This document shows positions 1-12,800 of a stretch of 64,000 nucleotides of DNA, in pieces. The notes under the pieces were generated by a model that worked only from the letters and a program-made list of their open reading frames with translations, did no database searches and had not been told where the DNA came from. Location: contig NC_088776.1 of the NCBI RefSeq assembly GCF_954871325.1, positions 15,624,052-15,688,051 of the forward strand. The letters run 5' to 3'. Both the position numbers and the translations under genes were made by a program. Position 1 is the first letter of the stretch. Every line of letters starts with the position of its first letter. The stretch comes from Gordionus sp. m RMFG-2023 (lineage: Eukaryota; Nematomorpha; Gordioida; Chordodea; Parachordodidae).

Positions 1-2450
1 AAGAGTTCCGCTCATTTCCGCTTCTCAAATAAATAAATATAACTCGGTTACTATTAGTGATACGGATATCCCGTTTTGAAAATATTAAAGCACAAATTGA
101 ATACTAAATAGTTGCCAAGTTTCGAAATTTATTCTTAATTTTTTTCGGTTTTGGCAAAATGCCAACACTTTCTTATTTTGTTCATAACTCACTAGCCGTT
201 AATTCTGCTGATAAGCCGTTTATAGATTCTTAATGTTCTATTAAAGGGCTACACATTGACATTCTAATTGCACCTCACTTTTTATAAATAATTTCGCCTA
301 CTACATTTTTCTCAGATAAATAAATATTATTCGCTTGCGGTTAATGATACGGATATCCCGTTTTTAGAATATTAAAGCACAAATTGTAAACTAATTAATT
401 GCCAAGTTTCAAAAGGCAATCTAATTTATTTTCGGTTTTGGCAAAGTGCCAACACTTTCTTATTTTGCTCATAACTCACTAGCCGTTAATTCTGCTGATA
501 TGCCGTTTAAAGATTCTTAATGTTCAATTAAAGGGCTACACACTGGCATAAGAATCGCTAATTGCATCTCACATTTACAAAGAATTCCGCTTATTTCCGC
601 TTCTCAAATAAATAAATATAACTCGGTTACTATTAGTGATACGGATATCCCGTTTTGAGAATATTAAAGCACCAATTGAATACTAAATAATTGCCAAGTT
701 TCGAAAGTTATTCTTAATTTTTTTCAGTTTTGGCAAAGTGCCAACACTTTCTTATTTTGCTCATAACTCACTAGCCGTTTATTCTGCTGATATGCCGTTT
801 AAAGATTCTTAATGTTCAATTAAAGGGCTACACACTGGCATAAGAATCGCTAATTGCACCTCACATTTACTAAGAGTTCCGCTCATTTCCGCTTCTCAAA
901 TAAATAAATATAACTCGGTTACGGTTAATGATACGGATATCCCGTTTTGAGAGTATTAAAGCACAAATTGAATACTAAATAGTTGCCAAGATTCGAAAGT
1001 TATTCTTAATTATTTTCGGTTTTGGCAAAGTGCCAACACTTTCTTATTTTGCTCATAACTCACTAGCCGTTAATTCTGCTGATATGCCGTTTAAAGATTC
1101 TTAATATTCAATTAAAGGGCTACACACTGGCATAAGAATCGCTAATTGCACCTCACATTTACTAAGAGTTCCGCTCATTTCCGCTTCTCAAATAAATAAA
1201 TATAACTCGGTTACGGTTAATGATACGGATATCCCGTTTTTAGAATATTAAAGCACAAATTGTAAACTAATTAATTGCCAAGTTTCGAAAGTTATTCTTA
1301 ATTTTTTTCGGGTTTTGGCAAAGTGCCAACATTTTCTTATTGTGCTCATAACTCACTAGACGTTTATTCTGCTGATATGCCGTTTAAAGATTCTTAATGT
1401 TCAATTAAAGGGCTACACACTGGCATAAGAATCGCTAATTGCACCTCACATTTACTAAGAGTTCCGCTCATTTCCGCTTCTCAAATAAATAAATATAACT
1501 CGGTTACGGTTAATGATACGGATATCCCGTTTTGAGAATATTAAAGCACAAATTTTATACTAAATAATTGCCAAGTTTCGAAAGTTATTCTTAATTATTT
1601 TCGGTTTTGGCAAAGTGCCAACACTTTCTTATTTTGCTCATAACTCACTAGCCGTTAATTCTGCTGATAAGCCGTTTATAGATTCTTAATGTTCTATTAA
1701 AGGGCTACACATTGACATTCTAATTGCACCTCACTTTTTATAAATAATTTCGCCTACTACATTTTTCTCAGATAAATAAATATTATTCGCTTGCGGTTAA
1801 TGATACGGATATCCCGTTTTTAGAATATTAAAGCACAAATTGTAAACTAATTAATTGCCAAGTTTCAAAAGGTAATCTAATTTATTTTCGGTTTTGGCAA
1901 AGTGCCAACACTTTCTTATTTTGCTCATAACTCACGAACGGTTCATTCTGCTGATGTCCGGATAGAAGTGCAATTAAGGCTCTAAATAATGGCATAATTT
2001 TTTTTAATTGCACCTCAAGTCGTTCTGCCAACTTCACGTTTTTTAAATAGGTATAGCTCGGTTACGGTTATACATACGGATATCCGGGTTTGAGAATATT
2101 GAAGAGTAAATCATATACTACATTATTGTTAAGTTTCAAAAAAGGATCTCTTTTATTTTCGGTTTTGGCAAAATGCCAACACTTTCTTATTTTGCTCATA
2201 ACTCACGAACGGTTTATTCTGCTGATGTCCGGATAGAAGTGCAATTAAGACTCTAAATAATGGCGTAACTTTTGTTAATTGCACCTCAAGTCGTTCTGCC
2301 AGCATCAAAATTTCACACTTTCCTTATTTTGCTCATAACTCACGAACGGTTCATTCTGCTGATGTCCGGATAGAAGTGCAATTAAGACTCTAAATAATGG
2401 CATAATTTTTGTCAATTGCACCTCAAGTCGTTCTGCCAACTTCACGGAGC
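1..2450. repeat. Tandem satellite array, about 290 bp unit
   Basis: About eight and a half head-to-tail copies of a unit of roughly 290 bp fill the left edge and continue beyond it. A convenient marker is TTGGCAAAGTGCCAA, which begins at 151, 438, 730, 1022, 1315, 1607, 1894 and 2165, giving periods of 287, 292, 292, 293, 292, 287 and 271. Other constant parts are GATACGGATATCCCGTTTT and CTCATAACTCACTAGCCGTT. Two unit types occur: a common type starting GTTCCGCTCATTTCCGC, and a variant with TTCGCCTACTACATTTTTC near 290 and 1750. The copies after about 1930 are more diverged and the last one (about 2290-2450) is partial and lacks the palindrome. No coding potential. Confidence 0.95.
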
Positions 2451-3670
2451 TTGAAAATTTTACTATTTATGCCGTGTTTATAGTAAGCGCATATCGCTTG
2501 GGATCGCCAGTGAGTGATGAGATAGGATATGTATATTCTGTAAAAACATGAAATTATTTGAAATCAGCCATTGAAAGGCATTAGACGAAATGTGAGACAT
2601 TTTAAATTAAATATTTTTACGGGCGCCTAATAAGCCGACGAAATCAACTAGAGCTGAATTCAATAAATGCAGATTACCTTTAATTCGCATTATCGTCATT
2701 GGTTTTATAGCAATATTACATATTTGAAATAAAAAAACTAAATTCAAGAGGAAAAAAACAAATAATGGAAATTCAGCAGTAATTATGTGGTAGAAGTGAA
2801 CAATTACAACTGTTACTTTTTTTAGGGATGCGCATATTTTTGATAGAGAAGCCTAGGGTGTGTAAGAACCACTGACGCGTGAATAAGCTCATACGAATTT
2901 AAAAAATAAAAATCCGTTTTTTCTAAGCCTTTAAAAGAATTCTTAAAATTTTGTAGTTTTTATTTTCTATTGGACATTTCTGTCCATTTACTAATTATTA
3001 TGTAAAACATCTGCATTTTTAAAAATGGAACTTAACTAGTACTGATTTGTACACGAGAATTTTATTATTAAAAATTAAAATTATTCTCATAATACATTCT
3101 ATTCATGATTGATAAATTTGAATAAATTATAAAAGAAAACTAATTGTCCTCGTTCTTCTTTGAAGAATTTTACAAAATATCTCACTTTAGTCTTCAAAAT
3201 ATTATAAACTGATTAATTATTATAATTAAGACAATATTGTCAAAGAATATTATCAAAATAACGATAGAAATATTTAACTAAATTTAAATGAAATTATAAA
3301 TAATACAATTACTATCAAATGAAAATAATAGAAAATTATTTATAATAATGTACAAAATTAAAAAATTTAAAATGCACAATTCTTATATAAAGCGAATAAG
3401 TTATAATAATAAAAATATATAAAAAATAATATTTTTTTTTAATAAAAACTAAAATTGAAAATATAACATGATTATTTAATCACTGAAAAGGTTGCATTAT
3501 TAATTATAATAAAAGATTTCAATGTCAGAAAAGAGATTTTTTAAAAAAAAAAATTATAAAAGTCTTATATATATTCTTTTATTTATACTTCCTAAGAAAA
3601 AATTTAAATATAACTTTTTTTTAATAGGTGGTTACAAAAAATTAAAAAATATATAATATTTTAAAAAAAA
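2451..3670. other. 3' flank of the laminin gene
   Basis: This AT-rich stretch between the satellite and the laminin stop codon shows no reading frame with recognisable similarity and no repeat that I can match elsewhere in the window. The part next to 3671 should hold the 3' untranslated region of the minus-strand laminin transcript. Confidence 0.6.
3578..3583 (-). promoter_or_regulatory. Candidate polyadenylation signal of the laminin gene
   Basis: The plus strand reads TTTATT, which is AATAAA on the minus strand, 88 bases downstream of the laminin stop. In sequence this AT-rich the hexamer is common by chance, so the assignment is weak. Confidence 0.3.
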
Positions 3671-3810
3671 TTAAGGATTGCACGTTCTATACATCATAGC
3701 CTTGTCATTGATTCGCGGCAAATACATTTTCATTAATTTGTTAAGCTCAGAAACCTCTTGGGTCAAGTTTTTATAGACAATATCATGTTGGTCCAAGTTT
3801 TTTTGTAAAT
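3671..3810 (-). CDS. Laminin beta visible exon 30: C-terminus and stop
   Basis: Encodes [15 protein letters not shown] and [18 protein letters not shown], ends MMYRTCNP and a TAA. The cysteine three residues from the end is the one that links beta and gamma chains at the foot of the laminin rod (LAMB1 ends YSTCL). Confidence 0.92.
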
Positions 3811-6800
3811 CTAAATTGTTAAAAATTATAACAAAGTTAAGATTAATAATTATTATGTAATAAAAATAAAATAGTAACTAATAAAAAGGGCTAGGATGTA
3901 GAGAATACGCTACAAATTTATTAAATGAGATTTTTAATAATCAGAAGGACCTTAAAATTTAAGCAATAATATATTTTTAAACCATCCATCTCCTTGAGCT
4001 TAGAGATAGTATTCTGAGATAGCAACTGAGCTTTAAATTTGAGGTCATGAGCTTTTTTCATCAATTCATTATCTTCGTCCATCTCCTGTGATATTTTATG
4101 AGAAGCTTCGACGTATTGCTCTTCCAAATCCTTGTATGCCTATATATTTTTAAATGGAATTGGATGTTTATAAGTAAACTAGCAGATATCCCTTCAAGAA
4201 TGACCCATGAATCATAAATTTGACTATTTTATGATGCATGGATCAGAAATTTACCTTTATTTTTATGAGAGATGATTCCGATTCCATTATTTTATTGAAA
4301 TTGTATATAATAGTCCCTTAAACATGAACAAATACTCAGAACATATTTGTAAATATACTATTTCTATGACACCGTTTATATAATATCTCATCTTTTTAGC
4401 TAAATTTGTAATTTTTGATAAAAAATTTAATCTTGCGAGGGTTTTCTTTTGCATACCTTATTTACGATTTATTACCCTAAAATCCCTCACCCATCAGGAT
4501 CAGGATTAAATACTTAGTATCATAAATTGATACTAATGTATAAAAATGAAAGATTTTTTATTGTTGATATTAAGACCAAGAAATTATTAAATAATACCAT
4601 AGTATTTTTAGAATGTTCCAATTATTTTTTCATATTATAACAAATTTTACAAAAATAATGGAAAATTTCTGAATCACCTACCACTAAAATAATAATAAAT
4701 TTCTGATTCCCCCATCATTCTTGACGGACTATCTGCCAGTAATTAATATAATCATCTATACATAATATAATATATCCCTTATCTTGCTGGAATTAGGAGA
4801 TGGTAGAAATTAAAGTGATACCAGAAAATAAAGTATATATGAAAATGTGATTATTTTTTAAGGCGAGATTCAACAAGATATACATATATATCGTAGTCTG
4901 ATCATAAGTAAATATGATCTGGAAGAAGCAATATAAAAGAATTGTATATGTCAGATAGTAAACTAAAAATAAGTAACTAAGAATTGAAGTATATGTTAGA
5001 TCTATGGTGAGCTAAAAATAAGTAAAAATATAACTATTTTACTATAGGTTGCATCTTTGATATATTAAATCCAGTTAAAATAAAATTATCACTCTAATCT
5101 TTCTCAGCAAAATTAATTATAAATTACGTTAAATTTATTTTCTTTTTTTCTTTCTAATCTCTGTAATAAATAAAATGAAAAATCCGAAAAAAATAAATGC
5201 TTTAAATAAGATACTTATAGATGGCACATACACATCTATATTAATTTAGAGATCTGAGCCGGCATCGGGTTCAGTTCAGGAAACAAAATAAACTAAAAGG
5301 GTTACTGTTCAGCTGCTAAAAATTATTAAGGGTTCTGGTTAAGTGACAGTAGAAAATAATATAAAGGTTTTTTCGGATTTAAAATCTTAATAATATTTTT
5401 ATCAAATTTGTCCTAAATAAAAAATATAGAACATTACGAATAAAGTTATAAAAACCCCTAATTTGTCAGTTTCGTAAAATTATTTTAAGCTAATACCCCC
5501 CTCCCACCTCTCCCCAAAAAATGAATATGATGTTATTATAAACCATATTTAAAAAATAAAGTTTAATTTTTTTGACGATATATCGTTGATTGTAATTTTC
5601 GTAACACTTTTAAGATTTAAAGTAAAATGAAATGATTAACTTTTTCCGCCTGACTACTTAAGGCGTCGGCCTGCGATGATTGTTTGGCAGCAGTCGTGAG
5701 GTCTATATTGGATTTGGTTACATAAGATTTAATACCTTTAAGTCTGAGTTTCAAATCCTCTATCCTCGATACCGATTCTTCTAACGATCGTTGGGTCGGA
5801 TTAATGTTCGCCTTCATCTGTGATATTACGTTTGTTAGAAGATAAATGTGCACAAGTAGGGAAAAAAGTTTTTGTACATTTTGAAAAAGAAGCGTTTATA
5901 ATCTTTAATCCCTATTCTTGCTATTGCAAAAATAAAATTAACCCTTCAAAAATTTTTTTAAAAAAAAGGTTGGATTATCCTGACAAAAATTTATAACATA
6001 AATGTAACCACACTTTATTGTAGTATTTTTTAAATAAATTTTGAGTTTAAAATTCTCATTTATAAAAAAAAATTTTAAAACATTTCATGTGAATATAATT
6101 ACATTTTGTAAATTTCTGGTTGTATTATCGATACCAATCGATATTCTATCCAAAAGAGTTTGTGCTTTTTCCATGCTCGATTTGCTCTCGTTCAAATCCG
6201 ACTTAACTTTCTCGGCCATCTTAAGTATTACGTTAGCGTGCTCACTGAATAAATTTATGAAAATTTACGTATTATTATTTTTTATTTTGAGTCACTTTAA
6301 TCAAAATATGATTTATAATCAAATTTAAATATATTATTTATCTCAAAACACACATTTTGGTGTTGGCAAAATAGACCAAAATCTGATTAACGTGAACATC
6401 AAAGATCTGGTTAACTCTGTTCTATAGAAACAAATCCTGATTTGATTTAAATTAGAGATGTACCGGTATTTTTTATTCAGGCCAATTTTTCTTTTTTTTT
6501 AAATATCGGTTATCGGCTGATATTATTAAATTTACCAGTTGGATCTGATAAAAATTAAATTTTTTTAAAATTTATTAATATAATAAAATATATAATTTAT
6601 TTTTAATGATCTTAAAGTTAATCATTTTTAAAATATACTAACATTTTATATAGATCATGAACTAGATGGGATTCTCTAATACAAGATAGAAATACATTTG
6701 AGACAAAAAAATATTACAATGACTTTACTATATAAATAAATGATTTATTAATATTTATATACTTCTACCTTGATAAATATAACTAAATAAATAAGTCTAA

Positions 6801-9800
6801 ATAAATAAGTCAAAATAATAAATTACAAATTTGATAATAGTATATATTTTTTAAATATAATAGAAAATAACAAAATCAGATTAGTAATATTGGATCGATA
6901 ATCGACCAATATCAATTTAATATCGACAATATCGGATCGGCCTCCAAAAAGTGGTATCGATACACTTCTAATTTAAAACTTGAAATTGTGCTGTTTATCA
7001 TGATAGTCAAACAAAAATATAAATAAGTTTAGCACATAGGGGAGCGTCAATAAAAAAAACTTTGCTTTTGAAGCCTTGGTGTTGAGTTCGGTAGCCCTGT
7101 CAACATCGGCCTGAGTCGATGTGAGTATTTCATCGATCTTAGTCAAACTCAAAATGGTACGGTTGATCTCGTTGGCTAAGTTAGTAATTTCATAAGGACT
7201 AAGAGATATGTTCATCTTCATGACCTTTTATAGATTTGAATGTTTAAATAAAATATGGTAAGGCCTTGTCTAAAATTTATCTAAGTTTGAGCGAACTCAT
7301 TTGGATTTCTTTTATAAGATAGACTGGTGGATGAATAATAATCAATCATGTATACTATACTACATTTAAAAATTTTTTAAAAAGTTTCGGATGAAAATAC
7401 TAAATATAAGAAATGTAAATTTAAAAAATTTTATATTAAAGTGGCTAAATTCTTTCCAGTCCAAATTTCAAATTTGTAGATTATGCTGTGCCGATATTAG
7501 TTATCAAATAATCAAATCGGGTTTGATACTTATCGTTTATAACCCGATTTGAATGAAATGAATAAATGGTAACTAAAATTCAATTTAAATGTAATGTTTT
7601 TTATAAAAAAAATAAACTATGTTTAAAAGATAGAGTAAGTAAAAATGTGATATTACCCACAACAAAAAGAGGGTTTAAAATATTTTAAAAAATGCACTTT
7701 CGTGATAATGCAACGAATATCATCTTAACTATGGAAAAGGGAAAATTTTTATAGTTTTTTTTGTTTTGCCCGTAATTTACATTAAGCTATTATTTTGGAT
7801 AGCAAAGAATGATCGTTAAGATAAATGGTACATCAAACTCGATATATATCGGATAAGTTTTGTATGAATTCCAATGAGATCGGTGAATATAATATATATA
7901 TCAATGGATTAAAAATAAAAAAGTTTCAAAACAGGGCCGAGCCTATAAATAAATTATAAACTGGGATATTCCAAATTAAAATTATATCAATCAGTTATAA
8001 AAAGTGAAGGATGACATTCATTCACTTCTCATATTTTTAATTTCTCAACTTTTAAAAACCTCGATCATAATTTAAAAAAACCGTCATGACTAAAAAAATT
8101 ATTAATCCGAGCCTAGTCAAGATTGAATCTCTGTAGGTAAATTATATTTGTTCCTACAGCCTGAAAATATTCAGTTTCTAAGTTGAAAATATAAATATTA
8201 AAGAAATGTTGAAAATTAATATTTTTCAAATTATTTTAAGACATGAAATATCAAAATTTTGATAATGTACTTGTAATATAAAATGATCAATTAATTTTCT
8301 TTATTTATGGTAATTCGCGAAATTAACTTCAAAATATTTCAAATCAGCGAATTTAGAGATTTATTCCAAGACGCTATAATTATCACTATTTTTTCAACTA
8401 TTCAAAAATAAATTATATCCAACCTCTTGGGCTACGGTCTCTATTTGAGCAGGGGTGGCGTTTTGATAACTCAGGAACCGATCGGATTTGTTAAGCAAAT
8501 CTTGCAGTTTTTCGATAGAAGTTTGAGAAGAGTTAAGAGCTTGCCAGGCTTTGTTATAAGCTTTCTCCGATATTTTCAAAGAATTTTTAGATTTTTTTTC
8601 AGCTGATTCAACCTTTTTTAAAAATAAAAAATATTTCCATTTAGGTTTCGGAAAATTCATAAAAAAAAGGTTAAAAGGCAGTCCCTTTGTTTTTTCCCTA
8701 ATTCATAAATTTAAATATGATTTTACTATATTTAATTATTACATAGTTATTGGCGTTAAAGTGTTTTTGTCATAACCTATAAATTTCCCATAAGTATTTA
8801 GTAAAATCTTATAATAACAATCTTGTTAATAATCAACGAAATATTAAAAGACTCACGTTCTTCAGCAAATCGCGGGCTTGTTCTTTTTTAGTGTCTAGTA
8901 GGATCTTACTTTCCTTGACAAGTTCTAGTGCGTTAGCCGATTTGGTCGCGGCACCGTTATCGCAACTCAGCCCACCGCATTTCCCCCCGCAACCAGCCCC
9001 TCCACAAGCCGGGTCACAAGGCATAGAGTTCCCATCGCAAATCTAGTTTACCGTGTATAATCATGGTATAAATATGAAATGTGTATTGTAAAATATATTT
9101 TATGAAAACTATGTATAAACAATAAACTATAAAAAGTGAAAAAGAAAGATGTACCAGTGTATTGAGTTCTCCAATCTTGGAGTCCCTGAGCTGAAAAATT
9201 TTTGAGTCGAGGTCAGAAATATTTTTTTGATTGGTTTTAATACTCAATTCAAGACTATCCTTGCTTGTCTCCTTCAAGGCTTTAATCTTAGCCCTGATCT
9301 CTTTTGATTCGTTGCAAAGTTTCATGGAGGCGGTAATGTTATGTTTTAAATCTCTCGTTTTTTCCCACGATTCACGGATAATTGAAAACGCGCCTAGGGG
9401 GAGTGGATATAAAAATAATTTTTTTCTCTACAAATATAAATTTTAAGGAATATTAGATTAAGATGTAAGTAATTATTTTAGATTACGAGAATTAAAATGG
9501 AAAACAATTAAACAGAAGCTATATATGTTTAATTAGTTATTTCATTGGTATAAAAATTAGAGATCCTACTTTTTTTAAAAAAATTCGGGTTCGGGTTGGG
9601 CCTAATATTTTTTAAAAAAATTCGGGCCAGGCCTTGAAAAAAATTTTAAAATATAATTAATAAATTGGGTCCAATTTTTTTTTGTAAAATAAAAATATTT
9701 AATTTCATTTGTAGAAACTAGACGCCATATGGCATGTATCTAAAATAAATATATAAAACTTTTAAAATTTTTTCTAAGGAACAAGGCGGCAACAATTTTT

Positions 9801-12800
9801 ATTTGTAAAATAAAAATATTTGATTTTATTTAGTTACAAACTAGGCGTCATATGTCATGTCATATATCTTTTATTTTGGGTATAATAATTAAAAAATTTT
9901 ATTTTATAAAATTTAACTATAATTTAAAAATGGATTTTATTTTTTTGAAAAATCATATAAAAAATGGAACATTTATTTGTAAGCCCCATTTAGGTAAGCA
10001 ATATATGGGAAAATTTTGAAGACATATTTGATGATAAAAACAAAAAACTTGATTTGTCCAATGCCAAAAACGTAATAATATATTACAATATAAAAGTACA
10101 TCTGGAAATTCTTATTTAAGATGTCACAAGTGCGTTAAGAATGACGATTCCTCTATTCCTAAAATAACTAGATATATTCAAAAGAAAACCATAGATATAA
10201 ATTCTTCCTTAACTAATAAAAAGAAAATATGTGATACCATGATCTATTATTGCGCCAAGGACATGCGTGCCTTTGATTCGATAACTAGAGATGACTTTAT
10301 AAAAATGGCTCAAAATTTTATTCAAATTGGCTCCATTTACAGTAATATTGACTGTAGCGAAATTATTCCCCATCCAACTACTTTATCGAGAAATGCTATA
10401 GTTTTGACGGAGCTCTGCCACCACTGATATGTGGACAGATTCCTTTAAAAAGTTTTCCTATTTAACTGTTCAATTCATTATATCGAAGGTGAAACCTTAT
10501 ATAAACATGTTTTATTTACGAGTAAGTTTAAAGAAGAGAAAAAAAACCGAACCGCCGCGAACATACATAAGGAAATGCTACAAAATTTTGCTGCAATTGG
10601 AATATTTCCCGATCAAGTGAAAAATATAATATTTATCTGATCAAAGAGATAATATAATTAAAGCCCTAGAAAAATACACCAGATTAAATTGTAGCACACA
10701 TCTGTTAATACAGTTCTTCGAAATACCTTTAAGGAACAATCTTTGAAAATTATCGCTTCTAATATATATCAAACCCTTATTTCTGCTAAAAAATTAACCA
10801 TGTATTTTAAACAAAGCGGCATGAATCAATATTTAGACAAAACATTACAAGATATCGAAACAAGATGGAATTCGAAATTATATATGTTGAAATCTATTTA
10901 TAACCAATATGATGACATCGTCAATTTTTTATCATCCAAGGGAGATATTAATAAAATGGAAAACTTGGAGAAATCTATTTTAAAAAATTTGATTGATATT
11001 TTACATCCTTTTGATAAAGCTACTAAAGAACTAGAAGGAGATATTAATTCTACTTTATATAAAGTACTGCTATGCTTTAATAATATTCTTCACGAGGATT
11101 TAAATGATACTTTTCAAAATAATGAAATAAAAACCAATTTAAAATTTTTTTTTATTATCATTTAAAATCGATATTTTGCATAAAATAGCGACATTTTTAT
11201 GCCCTAAATATAGAAAATTAAGAATGTTATCATCAATGAAATATTAGAAGTAGAAAATTCAGTCAAAAATATAATTAATTCTGAAGAATATTGTAAACCT
11301 TCAATTGATATTATAGATTTGGATATACAAGGCGTTTCTCAAATTATGGAAAGATCTAAAGGTACATTTAAAATTGTTCTATTTATCTTATTTTTATATA
11401 TCAAACAATGAATATGAAAGATGGGAGGACAATGAGGAAAAATTTGAAAAAAAAAGAAACAGATGAGCTTGAAATTTATAAGAATTTGAATACAAAAGAG
11501 AATATAGAAAATATAGATCCAGAAAAAGATATATTAAAATGGTGGAGCAATGAAATTAGATTACCAAAGATGATGAAATTGGCTAGAAAAATTCTAGCTA
11601 TTCCTGCAGCGTCCACAACGTCAGAGAGAACTTTTTCAAAGACTGGAAGGCTATTAGAAGAAATAGACTGTCTGAAATGTTGATGCTTTGATATTTTTAA
11701 ATGAATCTAATATATAGTTGTGTAATTTTACATTATAATTATTATTTGTTTGTTTTTAGGTATTTTTGATACTATTTAAAATAAATAATTAAATACTAAA
11801 TAAATTGTCTGTCTAGTGTCTACTAAGAAAATACAAAATGTTAAATATAAAAAATAAACTATAAGCTAAAAAAAATTCATTTCTATCGGGCGGACAAATA
11901 ATTTTTACTTTGGGATGAATAAAAAAAATTCGGGTTCAAGCCAGGCCGACAAAAATTTCTAAAAAAATTCGGGTTCGGGCCAGGAAAACTTTTTTAAAAA
12001 AAATTTCGGGCTGGGCTTAAAAAATTAGACCCGATGCAGATCACTAATAAAAATAGTGTACCTTCTAAATCGGCTTCCTGTATTCTAGTAGTGTTTTCCT
12101 CCAAAATCTTGGTTTCATTTTTGAGAATTTGAGCCGATTTTTGAATGTTTTTGAGCTTATCACTGGAGGAGCCGATTTGTTTGGATATATCGTGGTTTAT
12201 TTTGATCAATTGGTCTATGTCGTCAGATCTGTCTGACAATTTTTGCCTTTTCAAAAAAATAAATTAAAATATTGATAATTTAAAAAGATTATGCTGAAGT
12301 TATAATATAATAAATTAAAAAAATATAATACAAGAAAAAATAAAGAAGTCGCGTACTGATCTACGAAATTCTGGCCCACCCCCTAAAGTCGGATTGGACT
12401 GTGCTAGTTCCTTGTTAAAAATGAAAGAGGGGGAGGCTTCTGAAAAATTACACTTTAAAACAAAAATAGGTTTTAAAAGAAAAGCCTTTTCAAACCTCAA
12501 CTCCTCTATTTTGACCGATATGATGTTGAGATCCGAGGTAGTAACATTCGCTTCCTTCAACATTGTCTCTATGTCCCTAATCTTGTTTTCCATCGCAGTA
12601 AAGGTTGATGTGTAAGTCGACACCACACCCTCATCTTTGACCTGTGAGGCCTTCAGCATAAGTGATTCCGTTTCAACTATTTTTTTCAAATGAAAATATT
12701 TATGAAAATTAATTTAGTTTAAAAAAAATGAAAACTAATTTCCGTCATTTCTCGTTCAATCAAAATAAAATTAATGATTGATCTTTATAAAAGCTAAAAT

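Noticed and set aside
1-2450. CRISPR-like array
   Set aside because: The repeat period is about 290 bp with no short repeat-spacer alternation, in a genome that encodes laminin.
6041-6328. 95-codon open frame on the plus strand
   Set aside because: It is the antisense of laminin exon 6103-6244 and its introns; no similarity to anything.
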